Source: Chloroflexia bacterium (GTDB lineage: Bacteria; Chloroflexota; Chloroflexia; Thermomicrobiales; UBA6265). From it: a stretch of DNA of 6,055 bases. Within the stretch, counting starts at the first letter, position 1, and every line of letters begins with the position of its first letter. The stretch spans positions 1-6,055 of the forward strand of contig JACCVE010000410.1 of the NCBI GenBank assembly GCA_013698285.1. Direction: 5' to 3'. The position numbers were made by a program, and so were the translations under genes. Positions 1 to 5,021 of this stretch are shown here, piece by piece. A model generated the notes under the pieces. The model searched no databases and was not told where the DNA came from. It worked only from the letters and a program-made list of their open reading frames with translations.

Positions 1-313
1 GGATGAGTGAGGGGACCGGTCGTCCCGAGGAATAGTGGCCGACCATCGCGGTCAGGGAGGCGGCGAGGGCGCCGACGACGGCGGCGACGGAGCCACCTCC
101 GGGGGCAGGGGAGTGGGCGGCGACGGCGCGGGCGTAGGCCGGAACGGTGAGGTCGCCCGCGGACGGCAGCCCGGCGTCGTGCGCAACCGCGGGCATCCCG
201 GGGTCGGGGACGTGGTCGGCGGCGTCGGGAGTGGCTCCGGGCGAGGTGGTGCCGGGGGCCGCATCGGCGCCATGCAGGGGTTGGACGGTCGTCTCGGTCT
301 GGTCGATGGTCAT
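1..313 (-). CDS. cyclodeaminase/cyclohydrolase family protein (FTCD_C-type), 5' part only
   Basis: An open frame of 104 codons starts at ATG 313-311 and leaves the left edge with no stop. Residues 55-92 read as the start of the formiminotransferase-cyclodeaminase C-terminal domain. The family's opening helix is followed by SPAPGGGSVAA at residues 68-78, then an Ala-rich helix ending TAMVGHYSSG. Known members release ammonia from formimino-tetrahydrofolate or hydrolyse methenyl-tetrahydrofolate in the cytoplasm, as part of folate one-carbon metabolism and histidine degradation. Which reaction applies here cannot be told from the fragment. Residues 1-54 are an unusual Ala/Pro/Asp/Thr-rich extension without hydrophobic segments. 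A GAGGAGG motif lies 12 nt before the ATG, slightly far, so a later start (for example Met40) is possible, but none has a better ribosome site. The DUF192 gene ends 236 nt upstream and a weak promoter lies in that gap, so this gene may be transcribed on its own. Confidence 0.8.
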   Translation of the reverse strand, partial: MTIDQTETTVQPLHGADAAPGTTSPGATPDAADHVPDPGMPAVAHDAGLPSAGDLTVPAYARAVAAHSPAPGGGSVAAVVGALAASLTAMVGHYSSGRPVPSLI

Positions 314-379
314 GTGAAGTGGGGTCCTCCTCGGGTGACAATGTCCGGTTCACGGCGGGTCCCGCTGGTTCGCCGGCGT

Positions 380-408
380 TCTGTAGATATCGTGGAGAGG
401 AGTGTCAT
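380..408 (-). promoter_or_regulatory. candidate sigma70-type promoter for the cyclodeaminase-family gene
   Basis: On the minus strand ATGACA (403-408) and TACAGA (380-385) are separated by 17 nt, inside a locally AT-richer patch in otherwise very GC-rich sequence. Predicted transcription would begin near 373, about 60 nt before the ATG at 313. The -10 match is poor (3 of 6), so this is tentative. Confidence 0.3.
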
Positions 409-549
409 GTCGGCGTGGGTGTCGGCCCAGGTGCCGGTGTGCGAGTCGGCCGGGGCGACGGCGGAACTCGGTCAGGAGGACGTGGGCAGTCCGGGCGTGA
501 CGGTGGGACGTTTCGGCGACGCGCTCCCTTGCCAGTCGGGTCCTCTGGT

Positions 550-918
550 TCAGGAGAGCGAGCGGGGGCGGATGGTGAGTTGATCACCGGGGCGGATGTC
601 GCGTTCGGCGGCGGTGCCGGGGAGGCATTCGATCACGGCGGCGGCGCGGGTGACGTCGAAGCGCCAGGGGGGGATGGCGGCGTGGACCTTGGTGACGCGG
701 TCGGTCTTGTCGAGGAAGATCAAGTCGATCGGGAAGCGCATGAACTGGGTGTGGATACCCTGGGCCGGGGCGAAGAGGAGGCCGTAACCCGCCGGGATGG
801 TCTTCCGGAACATGAGGCCCTTGAAGTTGCCCCAGATGCCCCGGGCGCGTTGGAGATCGGGGAGGACGACGGCGCCCGTCCGGTCGAGGATGACTTCTTC
901 GCCGGGCGTCGCGCTCAT
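550..918 (-). CDS. DUF192 family protein
   Basis: This 122-residue protein has the conserved blocks of the DUF192 family. They are GLMFR at residues 34-38, the core GIHTQFMRFPIDLIFLD at 54-70, and the C-terminal ECLPGTAAERDIRPGDQL at 97-114. The length fits a single compact DUF192 domain. Many family members carry a signal peptide or lipobox, but none is visible here, so a cytoplasmic location is likely. The molecular function of DUF192 is not established and none is proposed. ATG at 918 was chosen because GAGGGAG lies 5 nt upstream and the domain begins soon after. The frame stays open to 1074, but that extra stretch is Arg/Pro-rich, unlike the family, and overlaps the predicted promoter. 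The gene is probably its own transcription unit: 439 nt separate it from the zinc-ribbon gene and 236 nt from the cyclodeaminase-family gene. Confidence 0.9.
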   Translation of the reverse strand: MSATPGEEVILDRTGAVVLPDLQRARGIWGNFKGLMFRKTIPAGYGLLFAPAQGIHTQFMRFPIDLIFLDKTDRVTKVHAAIPPWRFDVTRAAAVIECLPGTAAERDIRPGDQLTIRPRSLS

Positions 919-1045
919 GGTGGCTCCCTCATCGTGATGGCGGGCGGTACGGAGGTGGCACGGGGCGATGCTGTCCGGTGGTCGCCGTGTGGGGGCCGAG
1001 AGGCGACGATGGACACACGGTTTCGGTGCCTGCCTGTTGATCAGT

Positions 1046-1074
1046 AGCGTAGCCACCGGCGACGACAGCGGCAA
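1046..1074 (-). promoter_or_regulatory. candidate promoter for the DUF192 gene
   Basis: TTGCCG (1069-1074) and TACGCT (1046-1051) on the minus strand are separated by exactly 17 nt, matching the consensus at 4 of 6 and 3 of 6 positions. Transcription would start near 1039, giving a leader of about 120 nt before the ATG at 918. The perfect inverted repeat at 1075-1095 directly abuts the -35 box, which supports this being a regulated promoter. Confidence 0.35.
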
Positions 1075-1095
1075 GGGGACACGTTGGATGTCCCC
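1075..1095. repeat. perfect inverted repeat GGGGACA-N7-TGTCCCC, candidate regulator binding site
   Basis: Two 7-bp arms (1075-1081 and 1089-1095) flank a 7-nt spacer. The repeat touches the predicted -35 box of the DUF192 gene, with its centre about 46 nt upstream of the predicted transcription start. That position is typical of activator sites. There is no T-tract on either side, so a terminator is less likely. The protein that would bind it is unknown. Confidence 0.45.
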
Positions 1096-1105
1096 GCGCT
1101 CTTCA

Positions 1106-1122
1106 GGGATTCCTTGGAACCC
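1106..1122. repeat. near-palindrome GGGATTCCTTGGAACCC
   Basis: The arms pair as GGG-TTCC with GGAA-CCC, leaving one bulged A and a 2-nt centre. A wider pair, TTCAGG (1102-1107) and CCTGAA (1131-1136), surrounds it. It could be a DNA binding site or fold in RNA. It lies 11 nt from the inverted repeat at 1075-1095. Function is unknown. Confidence 0.35.
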
Positions 1123-1181
1123 AGAGAGGGCCTGAATGGCGTGGAACGGCGTAATCTATCACCGGATCGAACTGGCCTGAG

Positions 1182-1198
1182 GACATCTGCAGACATCT
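1182..1198. repeat. direct repeat GACATCT spaced by one helical turn
   Basis: GACATCT occurs at 1182-1188 and again at 1192-1198, a 10-bp period that would place both copies on the same face of the helix. Such spacing is typical of binding sites for dimeric response regulators. No promoter was recognised close by, so a role is speculative and chance is possible. Confidence 0.3.
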
Positions 1199-1357
1199 CC
1201 CGGGCACGCCGGGGGGGTCCATTCGCATGACTGGGCAGGAGGGGAGGACTACCAATGAGACGGGTCTACTGGGTACGGGGTCAGCAGGTCCGACCCGAGG
1301 GCGATGGAGCGTCCGGGTGGGGAGCCGACTGGCCGGGCTCGGGCTCGGGTGCGGCCC

Positions 1358-1819
1358 CTACGCGGGCGGGTCCGGGGTGAAGAGGCGCTCCAGTTCGGCG
1401 ACGAACCGCTCGTCGCTGTCGAATTCGACCCGGTAGGCGGAGTCGTCGGCGGAGGGGGCGGGGGGGAAGACGAAGCGGACCCAGCCCGCCTCGGCGCCTT
1501 GGCAGAGCAGGTCGGTGACCCGCGCCTCGAACTTGGTGTAGGGGATCCCCGGTTGGAGGGCTTTGTAATACCGCTCTCCCATCCCATTCCGGGTCCAGGT
1601 GAGGCGGACGAGCTGGCGATGTTTGGTCCCGATGCCGCCGGCGACCAATTCGTTGGCCATCAGGCCACGGAGAATGGCGGAGACCTTGCCCATCTCGCGG
1701 ACGGGACTCTGGCAGACCGGGCAGGCGCCCGCGACGAGGTCGGCATGGGCGTAGCTGCGACGGCAATGGTCGCACCAGAGATACGTTTTGGGAGGGATCA
1801 CGGGAGTGGGCTTGGCCAC
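1358..1819 (-). CDS. zinc-ribbon protein of unknown function
   Basis: A 153-residue protein whose N-terminus carries CDHC (Cys16, Cys19) and CPVC (Cys33, Cys36), a four-cysteine zinc ribbon. After it, residues 44-65 look like a helix (MGKVSAILRGLMANELVA). A basic and aromatic stretch follows at 68-85 (KHRQLVRLTWTRNGMGERYY), and the C-terminal half has alternating hydrophobic residues (GWVRFVFPPAP, YRVEFDSDERFVAELERLF). There is no membrane segment or signal peptide, so it is probably cytoplasmic. I do not recognise the family. Nucleic-acid or protein binding is possible from the ribbon alone but unproven. The start is GTG at 1819: a TAA lies 8 codons upstream in frame with no other start between, and the ribbon begins at residue 16. 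No good ribosome binding site precedes it. A promoter at 1883-1911 suggests separate transcription from the bc operon. Confidence 0.8.
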   Translation of the reverse strand: MAKPTPVIPPKTYLWCDHCRRSYAHADLVAGACPVCQSPVREMGKVSAILRGLMANELVAGGIGTKHRQLVRLTWTRNGMGERYYKALQPGIPYTKFEARVTDLLCQGAEAGWVRFVFPPAPSADDSAYRVEFDSDERFVAELERLFTPDPPA

Positions 1820-1866
1820 GGCTTGTTCACCATCGGGGTGTTAGGACGGGATGCGGAGTGGAACGG

Positions 1867-1880
1867 TCGAGAGTGCTCGA
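1867..1880. repeat. palindrome TCGAG-AGTG-CTCGA at the predicted start of transcription
   Basis: Perfect 5-bp arms (1867-1871 and 1876-1880) surround a 4-nt centre. The element spans the predicted transcription start (about 1876) of the zinc-ribbon gene, a typical repressor-operator position. The arms are short, so chance cannot be excluded. Confidence 0.35.
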
Positions 1881-1882
1881 TC

Positions 1883-1911
1883 CAGATAGGCTCGCTGGAC
1901 CGGTGAGTCAA
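1883..1911 (-). promoter_or_regulatory. candidate promoter for the zinc-ribbon gene
   Basis: TTGACT (1906-1911) and TATCTG (1883-1888) on the minus strand are separated by 17 nt. The -35 box matches consensus at 5 of 6 positions and the -10 box at the first three. Transcription would start near 1876, about 57 nt before the GTG at 1819. Confidence 0.45.
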
Positions 1912-1922
1912 TGGCGCGGCTG

Positions 1923-2114
1923 TCAGGCGATCCTCCGATGGCAGTAGAGCACCTGGACCTCTCCGGAGTAGACGGGATGGCGGAACGACTCCCGCGGTGC
2001 CGTGCGTTCGGTCGGGGTCCGCCTTGGGCAGGAGTCGGTTCCGAGGGCGGACACCGTACACCACGGACCGTGACCAAGCAGTCCGGGCGGACGAGCCTCG
2101 CCAACGGCCGGCAC
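1923..2114 (-). CDS. doubtful small ORF, 63 codons, no known family
   Basis: A GTG-initiated frame of 63 codons lies 38 nt after the stop of the small membrane protein gene. Its last 25 codons use almost only G or C in the third position, as real genes here do, while the first 17 codons have many T endings. It contains three or four cysteines and ends SGEVQVLYCHRRIA. The ribosome binding site is weak and the sequence resembles nothing I know. It may be the remnant of a gene, a real small gene, or chance in GC-rich DNA. Confidence 0.15.
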   Translation of the reverse strand: MPAVGEARPPGLLGHGPWCTVSALGTDSCPRRTPTERTAPRESFRHPVYSGEVQVLYCHRRIA

Positions 2115-2152
2115 TCACCCGCGACGCCCTGGGCCAAGGTAGCCCCACCCGA

Positions 2153-2356
2153 TCAGCGGCGGAAGGGGTTCTCGGTGGTCCGCTCGGCGCTGCCGCCGAG
2201 GCCGACGTTGGCGGCGGGCGGCTGCTCGCCCTGGCGATCGGCCCAGACCTGGATGCGGTGGGTGAGCCAGATGCCGCCGAGCATCAGGGCGACGGCGAGG
2301 ACCACTTCGACGGTGTCGGCCAAGACACCAAAATCGGCGAGGTTATTGACGATCAT
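2153..2356 (-). CDS. small single-span membrane protein, candidate accessory subunit of the bc complex
   Basis: A 67-residue protein with one clear membrane helix at about residues 13-32 (ADTVEVVLAVALMLGGIWL). A basic segment follows (HRIQVWADRQG), suggesting the C-terminus is cytoplasmic, and then a polar Gly/Pro tail. It has no haem, metal or cysteine motif. It begins 26 nt after the stop of the cytochrome c/cupredoxin gene on the same strand, so it is most likely co-transcribed as the last gene of the bc operon. ATG at 2356 has GGGAG 4 nt upstream, a short but usable spacing. Its size and topology recall the small one-helix subunits of b6f complexes (PetG, PetL, PetN types), but I see no sequence similarity to them. 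A subunit or assembly role is an inference from position only. Confidence 0.7.
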   Translation of the reverse strand: MIVNNLADFGVLADTVEVVLAVALMLGGIWLTHRIQVWADRQGEQPPAANVGLGGSAERTTENPFRR

Positions 2357-2382
2357 GGTGTGCTCCCGGTGTGGTCGGTGAC

Positions 2383-3411
2383 TCAGGCGGTTAGTTGCTC
2401 ATCGCGCGAAGCGCCTTCGGGGACCGTGGGTGGCGCGGGCAGAGGCTGTCGACCACCCGCGGCGGCCGGGCTGGCTGGGACAGGCTGACTATCGGTGGGG
2501 GTGTCCACTGTCGGGGTGCCGGCGGGTGGGTTGGCGCCCTCGGGGGCGGAGACCTCGCCGGGGGGCTGGATCGTGATCTGGCCTTCCATGGTGGCGCGGT
2601 GGCCGGGGATGCCGCAGTAGAAGACGTAGGTGCCCGGGGCAAGGTCGGCCGGGACGACCCAATCGACCTCTGACCCGACCGGCATATCGACCGGGGCGTC
2701 GTCGTTGTACCCCTCGACGATGAAGTTGTGGGCTCCACCGGAGCCATCGTTGATCAGGCGAACGGTGCCGCCCTGGACGACCACGAGGTCGTTATCGCTC
2801 CAGGCGATGCCGGGGGCGGAGAGTTCTACGAGGGCGACATCCACGCCACCCGCGGCGTCATCGGCGGTGGCGTCGTTGCCGCTGCCCTCGACCTGGACGG
2901 TGGGATAGCCGCCGGACTCCTCGACGACGTGGTTGTAGACCTCGTTCCAGTCGCCCTCGTGGATCAGGAGGACGAGTTCCTCGATCTGGACATCGTTGAG
3001 TTCGCCGCCGTATTCCTCCCCCCAGAGGGGCATGGCACCGCGGCCCTCGTGGAGGGCGGCGGTGATCGTCGCCTCCCGCCGGGTCCACTGGACGGGGTCC
3101 TCGTTCTGGTTGCGCTCGGAGGCAGACATCGGATTACGCTCGTCGTAGCCGGCGTCGTCGGGTCCGACGTAATCGCCGGCGAGCGGGTAGCCGATCCGGC
3201 CGGTCTCCAGCGAACCACGTCCGCCGGGCCCGTGGCAGGAGACGCAGAACTGGTTATAGGTGGCCATGGCGCGCTCGAGGGAGGCCTCGGTCTGCTCCTC
3301 GGCCTCGGCGGCGCGCCGGTTGTCCTCATCGGCCAGGTAGACGACGAGGAGGGTGGCCAGGGCCGTGAGGCCGATGACGACGATCAAGGCCAGACGCTGG
3401 ACTGCTCTCAC
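2383..3411 (-). CDS. membrane-anchored cytochrome c fused to a plastocyanin-like (type-1 copper) domain
   Basis: A 342-residue electron carrier. Residues 6-26 form an N-terminal membrane anchor. A class I-type cytochrome c domain (about 45-160) follows, with the haem motif CVSCH at 56-60 and a likely axial Met127 in GRGAMPLWG. A cupredoxin domain (about 190-283) has a complete mononuclear copper ligand set: His228 (AHNF), then Cys266, His271 and Met275 in YCGIPGHRATMEG. Only one cysteine is present there, which excludes a binuclear CuA site. Residues 284-342 are a Pro/Ala/Thr-rich tail, probably disordered. The catalytic domains should face the extracytoplasmic side. The gene lies 100 nt after the Rieske gene, and no cytochrome c1 is present, so it probably accepts electrons from the Rieske centre and passes them to an oxidase or soluble carrier. 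Which cofactor is reduced first is unknown. The start is GTG, supported by GAGGAG 7 nt upstream. Confidence 0.92.
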   Translation of the reverse strand: MRAVQRLALIVVIGLTALATLLVVYLADEDNRRAAEAEEQTEASLERAMATYNQFCVSCHGPGGRGSLETGRIGYPLAGDYVGPDDAGYDERNPMSASERNQNEDPVQWTRREATITAALHEGRGAMPLWGEEYGGELNDVQIEELVLLIHEGDWNEVYNHVVEESGGYPTVQVEGSGNDATADDAAGGVDVALVELSAPGIAWSDNDLVVVQGGTVRLINDGSGGAHNFIVEGYNDDAPVDMPVGSEVDWVVPADLAPGTYVFYCGIPGHRATMEGQITIQPPGEVSAPEGANPPAGTPTVDTPTDSQPVPASPAAAGGRQPLPAPPTVPEGASRDEQLTA

Positions 3412-3511
3412 GCGTGTGCTCCTCGGTCAGTCAGGCAGAGGGATCGGACGAATCGGACGGTGGTCTCCGGAGAGCGACGCCCTTGGCGGCCGACGACTCG
3501 GACGATCGTTC

Positions 3512-4090
3512 TCAATACGTCATGGTCTGGTCGGGCGCGTAGGCCCCGCGCTGGGAGATCGCGCCGGTGTCGACGATCACGTTGCCCTCGGCGTCGGTGC
3601 TGAGCGCCATGTAGTCCATCGGCCGGGGGGCCGGACCGGCGACGCGCTCGCCGACGTAGTTATAGTGGCTGCCGTGGCAGGGGCACTGGAAGGGGGGATC
3701 GGCATTGGCGAGGTACGGCACCGAGCAGCCGAGGTGGGGGCACTTGGTGTAGAGGGCCATCAGGCCGTCCTCGGAGTGGATGAGGAAGAATTTGCCGGCG
3801 GCGTTGCGGAAGGGCGGGTCGCCGACGGCCGGGACCTGGTCGGCGGGGACGGTGATCTCGCTGCCGAAGGCGCCGGTCCGGTTGGGCCAGAAGAAGACCA
3901 CGAATCCGGCACCGAGCTCGGCCAGGACCACCCCGGCCGCGCCGAGGGCGGCGTTGCGGGTGAAGAGGCGGCGCGAGGTCTTCTTCCGCGCGTCGTGGGG
4001 CGAGGAGTGGAACCGGCCCAGGAGGGCAAGGAGCCGGGCGCCCATCCCGCCCAGGATGATGCCAGCGAGTGTCCGGAGCAACGGTGCCAT
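3512..4090 (-). CDS. qcrA: Rieske [2Fe-2S] protein of a bc/b6f-type complex
   Basis: A 192-residue Rieske subunit. The cluster boxes are CPHLGC (residues 117-122) and CPCHGSHY (136-143). Ligands are Cys117, His119, Cys136 and His139, with Cys122 and Cys138 placed for the usual disulfide. Ser141 and Tyr143, which raise the cluster potential in known high-potential Rieske proteins, are both present, and the Pro loop reads GPAPRP at 152-157. The twin-arginine motif SRRLFTR (39-45) precedes a hydrophobic helix (about 46-69), as expected for a Tat-exported, uncleaved anchor. An additional moderately hydrophobic stretch (about 3-25) precedes it. The protein oxidises quinol together with the two cytochrome b subunits and hands the electron to the c-type partner. 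ATG at 4090 was chosen because AAGGGG lies 6 nt upstream. An in-frame ATG 30 nt further out has no ribosome site. It lies 85 nt after the subunit IV gene. Confidence 0.95.
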   Translation of the reverse strand: MAPLLRTLAGIILGGMGARLLALLGRFHSSPHDARKKTSRRLFTRNAALGAAGVVLAELGAGFVVFFWPNRTGAFGSEITVPADQVPAVGDPPFRNAAGKFFLIHSEDGLMALYTKCPHLGCSVPYLANADPPFQCPCHGSHYNYVGERVAGPAPRPMDYMALSTDAEGNVIVDTGAISQRGAYAPDQTMTY

Positions 4091-4147
4091 ACGACGCTTC
4101 CCCTTGTGTCCGATGGTCATGACGTGGTGACGATGGTCGGTGGTGAC

Positions 4148-4162
4148 CGCCGGTCTCCGGCG
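4148..4162 (-). repeat. intercistronic inverted repeat CGCCGG-TCT-CCGGCG
   Basis: Perfect 6-bp GC arms with a 3-nt loop lie between the subunit IV stop (4176) and the Rieske start. Transcribed in the operon mRNA it would form a small stable hairpin, which could affect processing or relative expression. There is no T-tract, so full termination is unlikely. Confidence 0.35.
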
Positions 4163-4175
4163 ACCAGCCGTTTGC

Positions 4176-4961
4176 CTAGTGGTGCTCGAGGGGCAGGTTC
4201 CAGGGCATGGTCAGGTCCTGGTTCTCCCCGCGGAAGGATGTCCCGACGATGGTGAGGACGACGTAGGTGACGACGAAACCCGTGAACAGGGCGATGATCA
4301 TCTCGCGCCTGGTGGGGCGGAAGATGGCCTGGACCGAGACGACGAGGCCGGCGATGGCGGCCAGGATGATGAGCGAGGGGACGGCCTGGGCGTAGACGAT
4401 CTCGGGGGCGCCCGCGTCCTGGAGGACGGCGCCGATGCCGAACTGGCGACGACCGGAGGCCTCGTCGAGCAGGATGTAGACGATCTGGACGATCACCGTG
4501 TAGACGGTGGTGAAGGCGATGATCTTCCGGCCCTTGGCCGAGGTGCCGAGGATGCCGACGCCAAGGGGGCTGCGGTCGATGTAGGGGATCGCGGCGATCG
4601 CGCCGAGGGCGATCGTCGGGATGATGACACCGGCCAGGCCGGGGTTCATGTGCAGCAGGAGCTCCTGGAGATTGAGGAAGTACCAGGGCGCCTTGGACGG
4701 GTTCGGGGTCTGGTTCGGGTTCGCCCGGGCGGTGAGGGGGGCGTTGACGAAGATCGAGAGGAGGGTCAGGCCAAGGAGGAAGACGGTGGCCGAGACGGCC
4801 TCGACCACGACGAGCGACGGCCAGACCATCACCTCGTCTTCGGAGAGGTCGGTCGGGCGGGCCATCGCCCGGCCCCGGACCAGTTCCAGGAGGCGCTGGC
4901 GCTTGGCCTCGTCGATCGGGGCGTACCCCTGTCCGGGTTGTTGCTGGACGAGCTCGGCCAT
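4176..4961 (-). CDS. petD: cytochrome b C-terminal half (subunit IV-like) of a bc/b6f-type complex
   Basis: A 261-residue membrane protein forming the quinol-site half of a split cytochrome b. Five membrane helices are visible at about 51-72, 108-128, 146-165, 193-214 and 219-241, two more than the three of plastid or cyanobacterial subunit IV. The quinol-oxidation (Qo) site segment reads PSKAPWYFLNLQELL at residues 88-102: the classical PEWY glutamate is absent and replaced by an APWY form. The interhelix motif PYIDRSP is at 126-132. The C-terminus has FRGENQDLTMPW at 243-254, similar to the FRG...PW ending of other bacterial homologues. There are no haem ligands, as expected, because both b haems sit in the other subunit. 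ATG at 4961 follows AAGGAGG at 9 nt. The gene is 60 nt downstream of the cytochrome b6-like gene. The petD symbol is by analogy; in Bacillus the equivalent is the N-terminal part of QcrC. Confidence 0.92.
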   Translation of the reverse strand: MAELVQQQPGQGYAPIDEAKRQRLLELVRGRAMARPTDLSEDEVMVWPSLVVVEAVSATVFLLGLTLLSIFVNAPLTARANPNQTPNPSKAPWYFLNLQELLLHMNPGLAGVIIPTIALGAIAAIPYIDRSPLGVGILGTSAKGRKIIAFTTVYTVIVQIVYILLDEASGRRQFGIGAVLQDAGAPEIVYAQAVPSLIILAAIAGLVVSVQAIFRPTRREMIIALFTGFVVTYVVLTIVGTSFRGENQDLTMPWNLPLEHH

Positions 4962-5021
4962 CGGGTCATCCCTCCTTGCGACGTGGGACCGGTGAATCCA
5001 TCTCGGTGGGCGGCGGAACGA

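Larger units (their letters stand above)
919..1357. other. 439-bp intergenic region, repeat-rich, no convincing gene
   Basis: This gap between the zinc-ribbon gene and the DUF192 gene holds a candidate promoter, a perfect 7-bp-arm inverted repeat, a second near-palindrome and a spaced direct repeat, each listed separately. Short ORFs exist on both strands (41 codons each at 1103-1228 minus and 1255-1380 plus), but neither resembles a known protein. I see no tRNA fold. No hairpin followed by a T-tract was found that would act as an intrinsic terminator for the zinc-ribbon gene. Confidence 0.6.
1820..2152. other. 333-bp intergenic region after the bc-complex operon
   Basis: The stretch between the small membrane protein gene and the zinc-ribbon gene holds a candidate promoter at 1883-1911, a palindrome at 1867-1880 and a doubtful small ORF at 1923-2114. 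I found no hairpin plus T-tract to end the upstream operon. The interrupted element CACGGACCGTG at 2062-2072 has too small a loop to count as a terminator. Confidence 0.55.

Noticed and set aside
52..273. 73-codon Pro-rich minus-strand ORF near the left edge
   Set aside because: It overlaps the cyclodeaminase-family frame in another phase and is almost only Pro, Thr and Ser. The other frame has the conserved PGGGS motif.
319..1047. 242-codon plus-strand ORF opposite the DUF192 gene
   Set aside because: Gly/Arg-rich shadow; the opposite strand encodes a well-conserved DUF192 core.
919..1074. 52-residue N-terminal extension of the DUF192 frame
   Set aside because: Arg/Pro/His-rich, overlaps the candidate promoter, and the ATG at 918 has a strong ribosome site.
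1160..1180. GTTCGATCC-like string on the minus strand suggesting a tRNA T-arm
   Set aside because: The flanking bases do not pair into a T-stem and no acceptor or anticodon arm can be built.
1103..1228. 41-codon minus-strand ORF in the gap before the DUF192 gene
   Set aside because: No ribosome binding site, no family resemblance, and it runs through several inverted and direct repeats.
1278..1296. Possible terminator hairpin GGGTC...GACCC after the zinc-ribbon gene
   Set aside because: Only 5-bp arms with a 9-nt loop and no T-tract; not convincing.
2728..3603. 291-codon plus-strand ORF opposite the cytochrome c/cupredoxin gene
   Set aside because: The minus frame carries haem and copper motifs. 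The plus frame is a Gly/Val/Asp-rich shadow without a plausible ribosome site.
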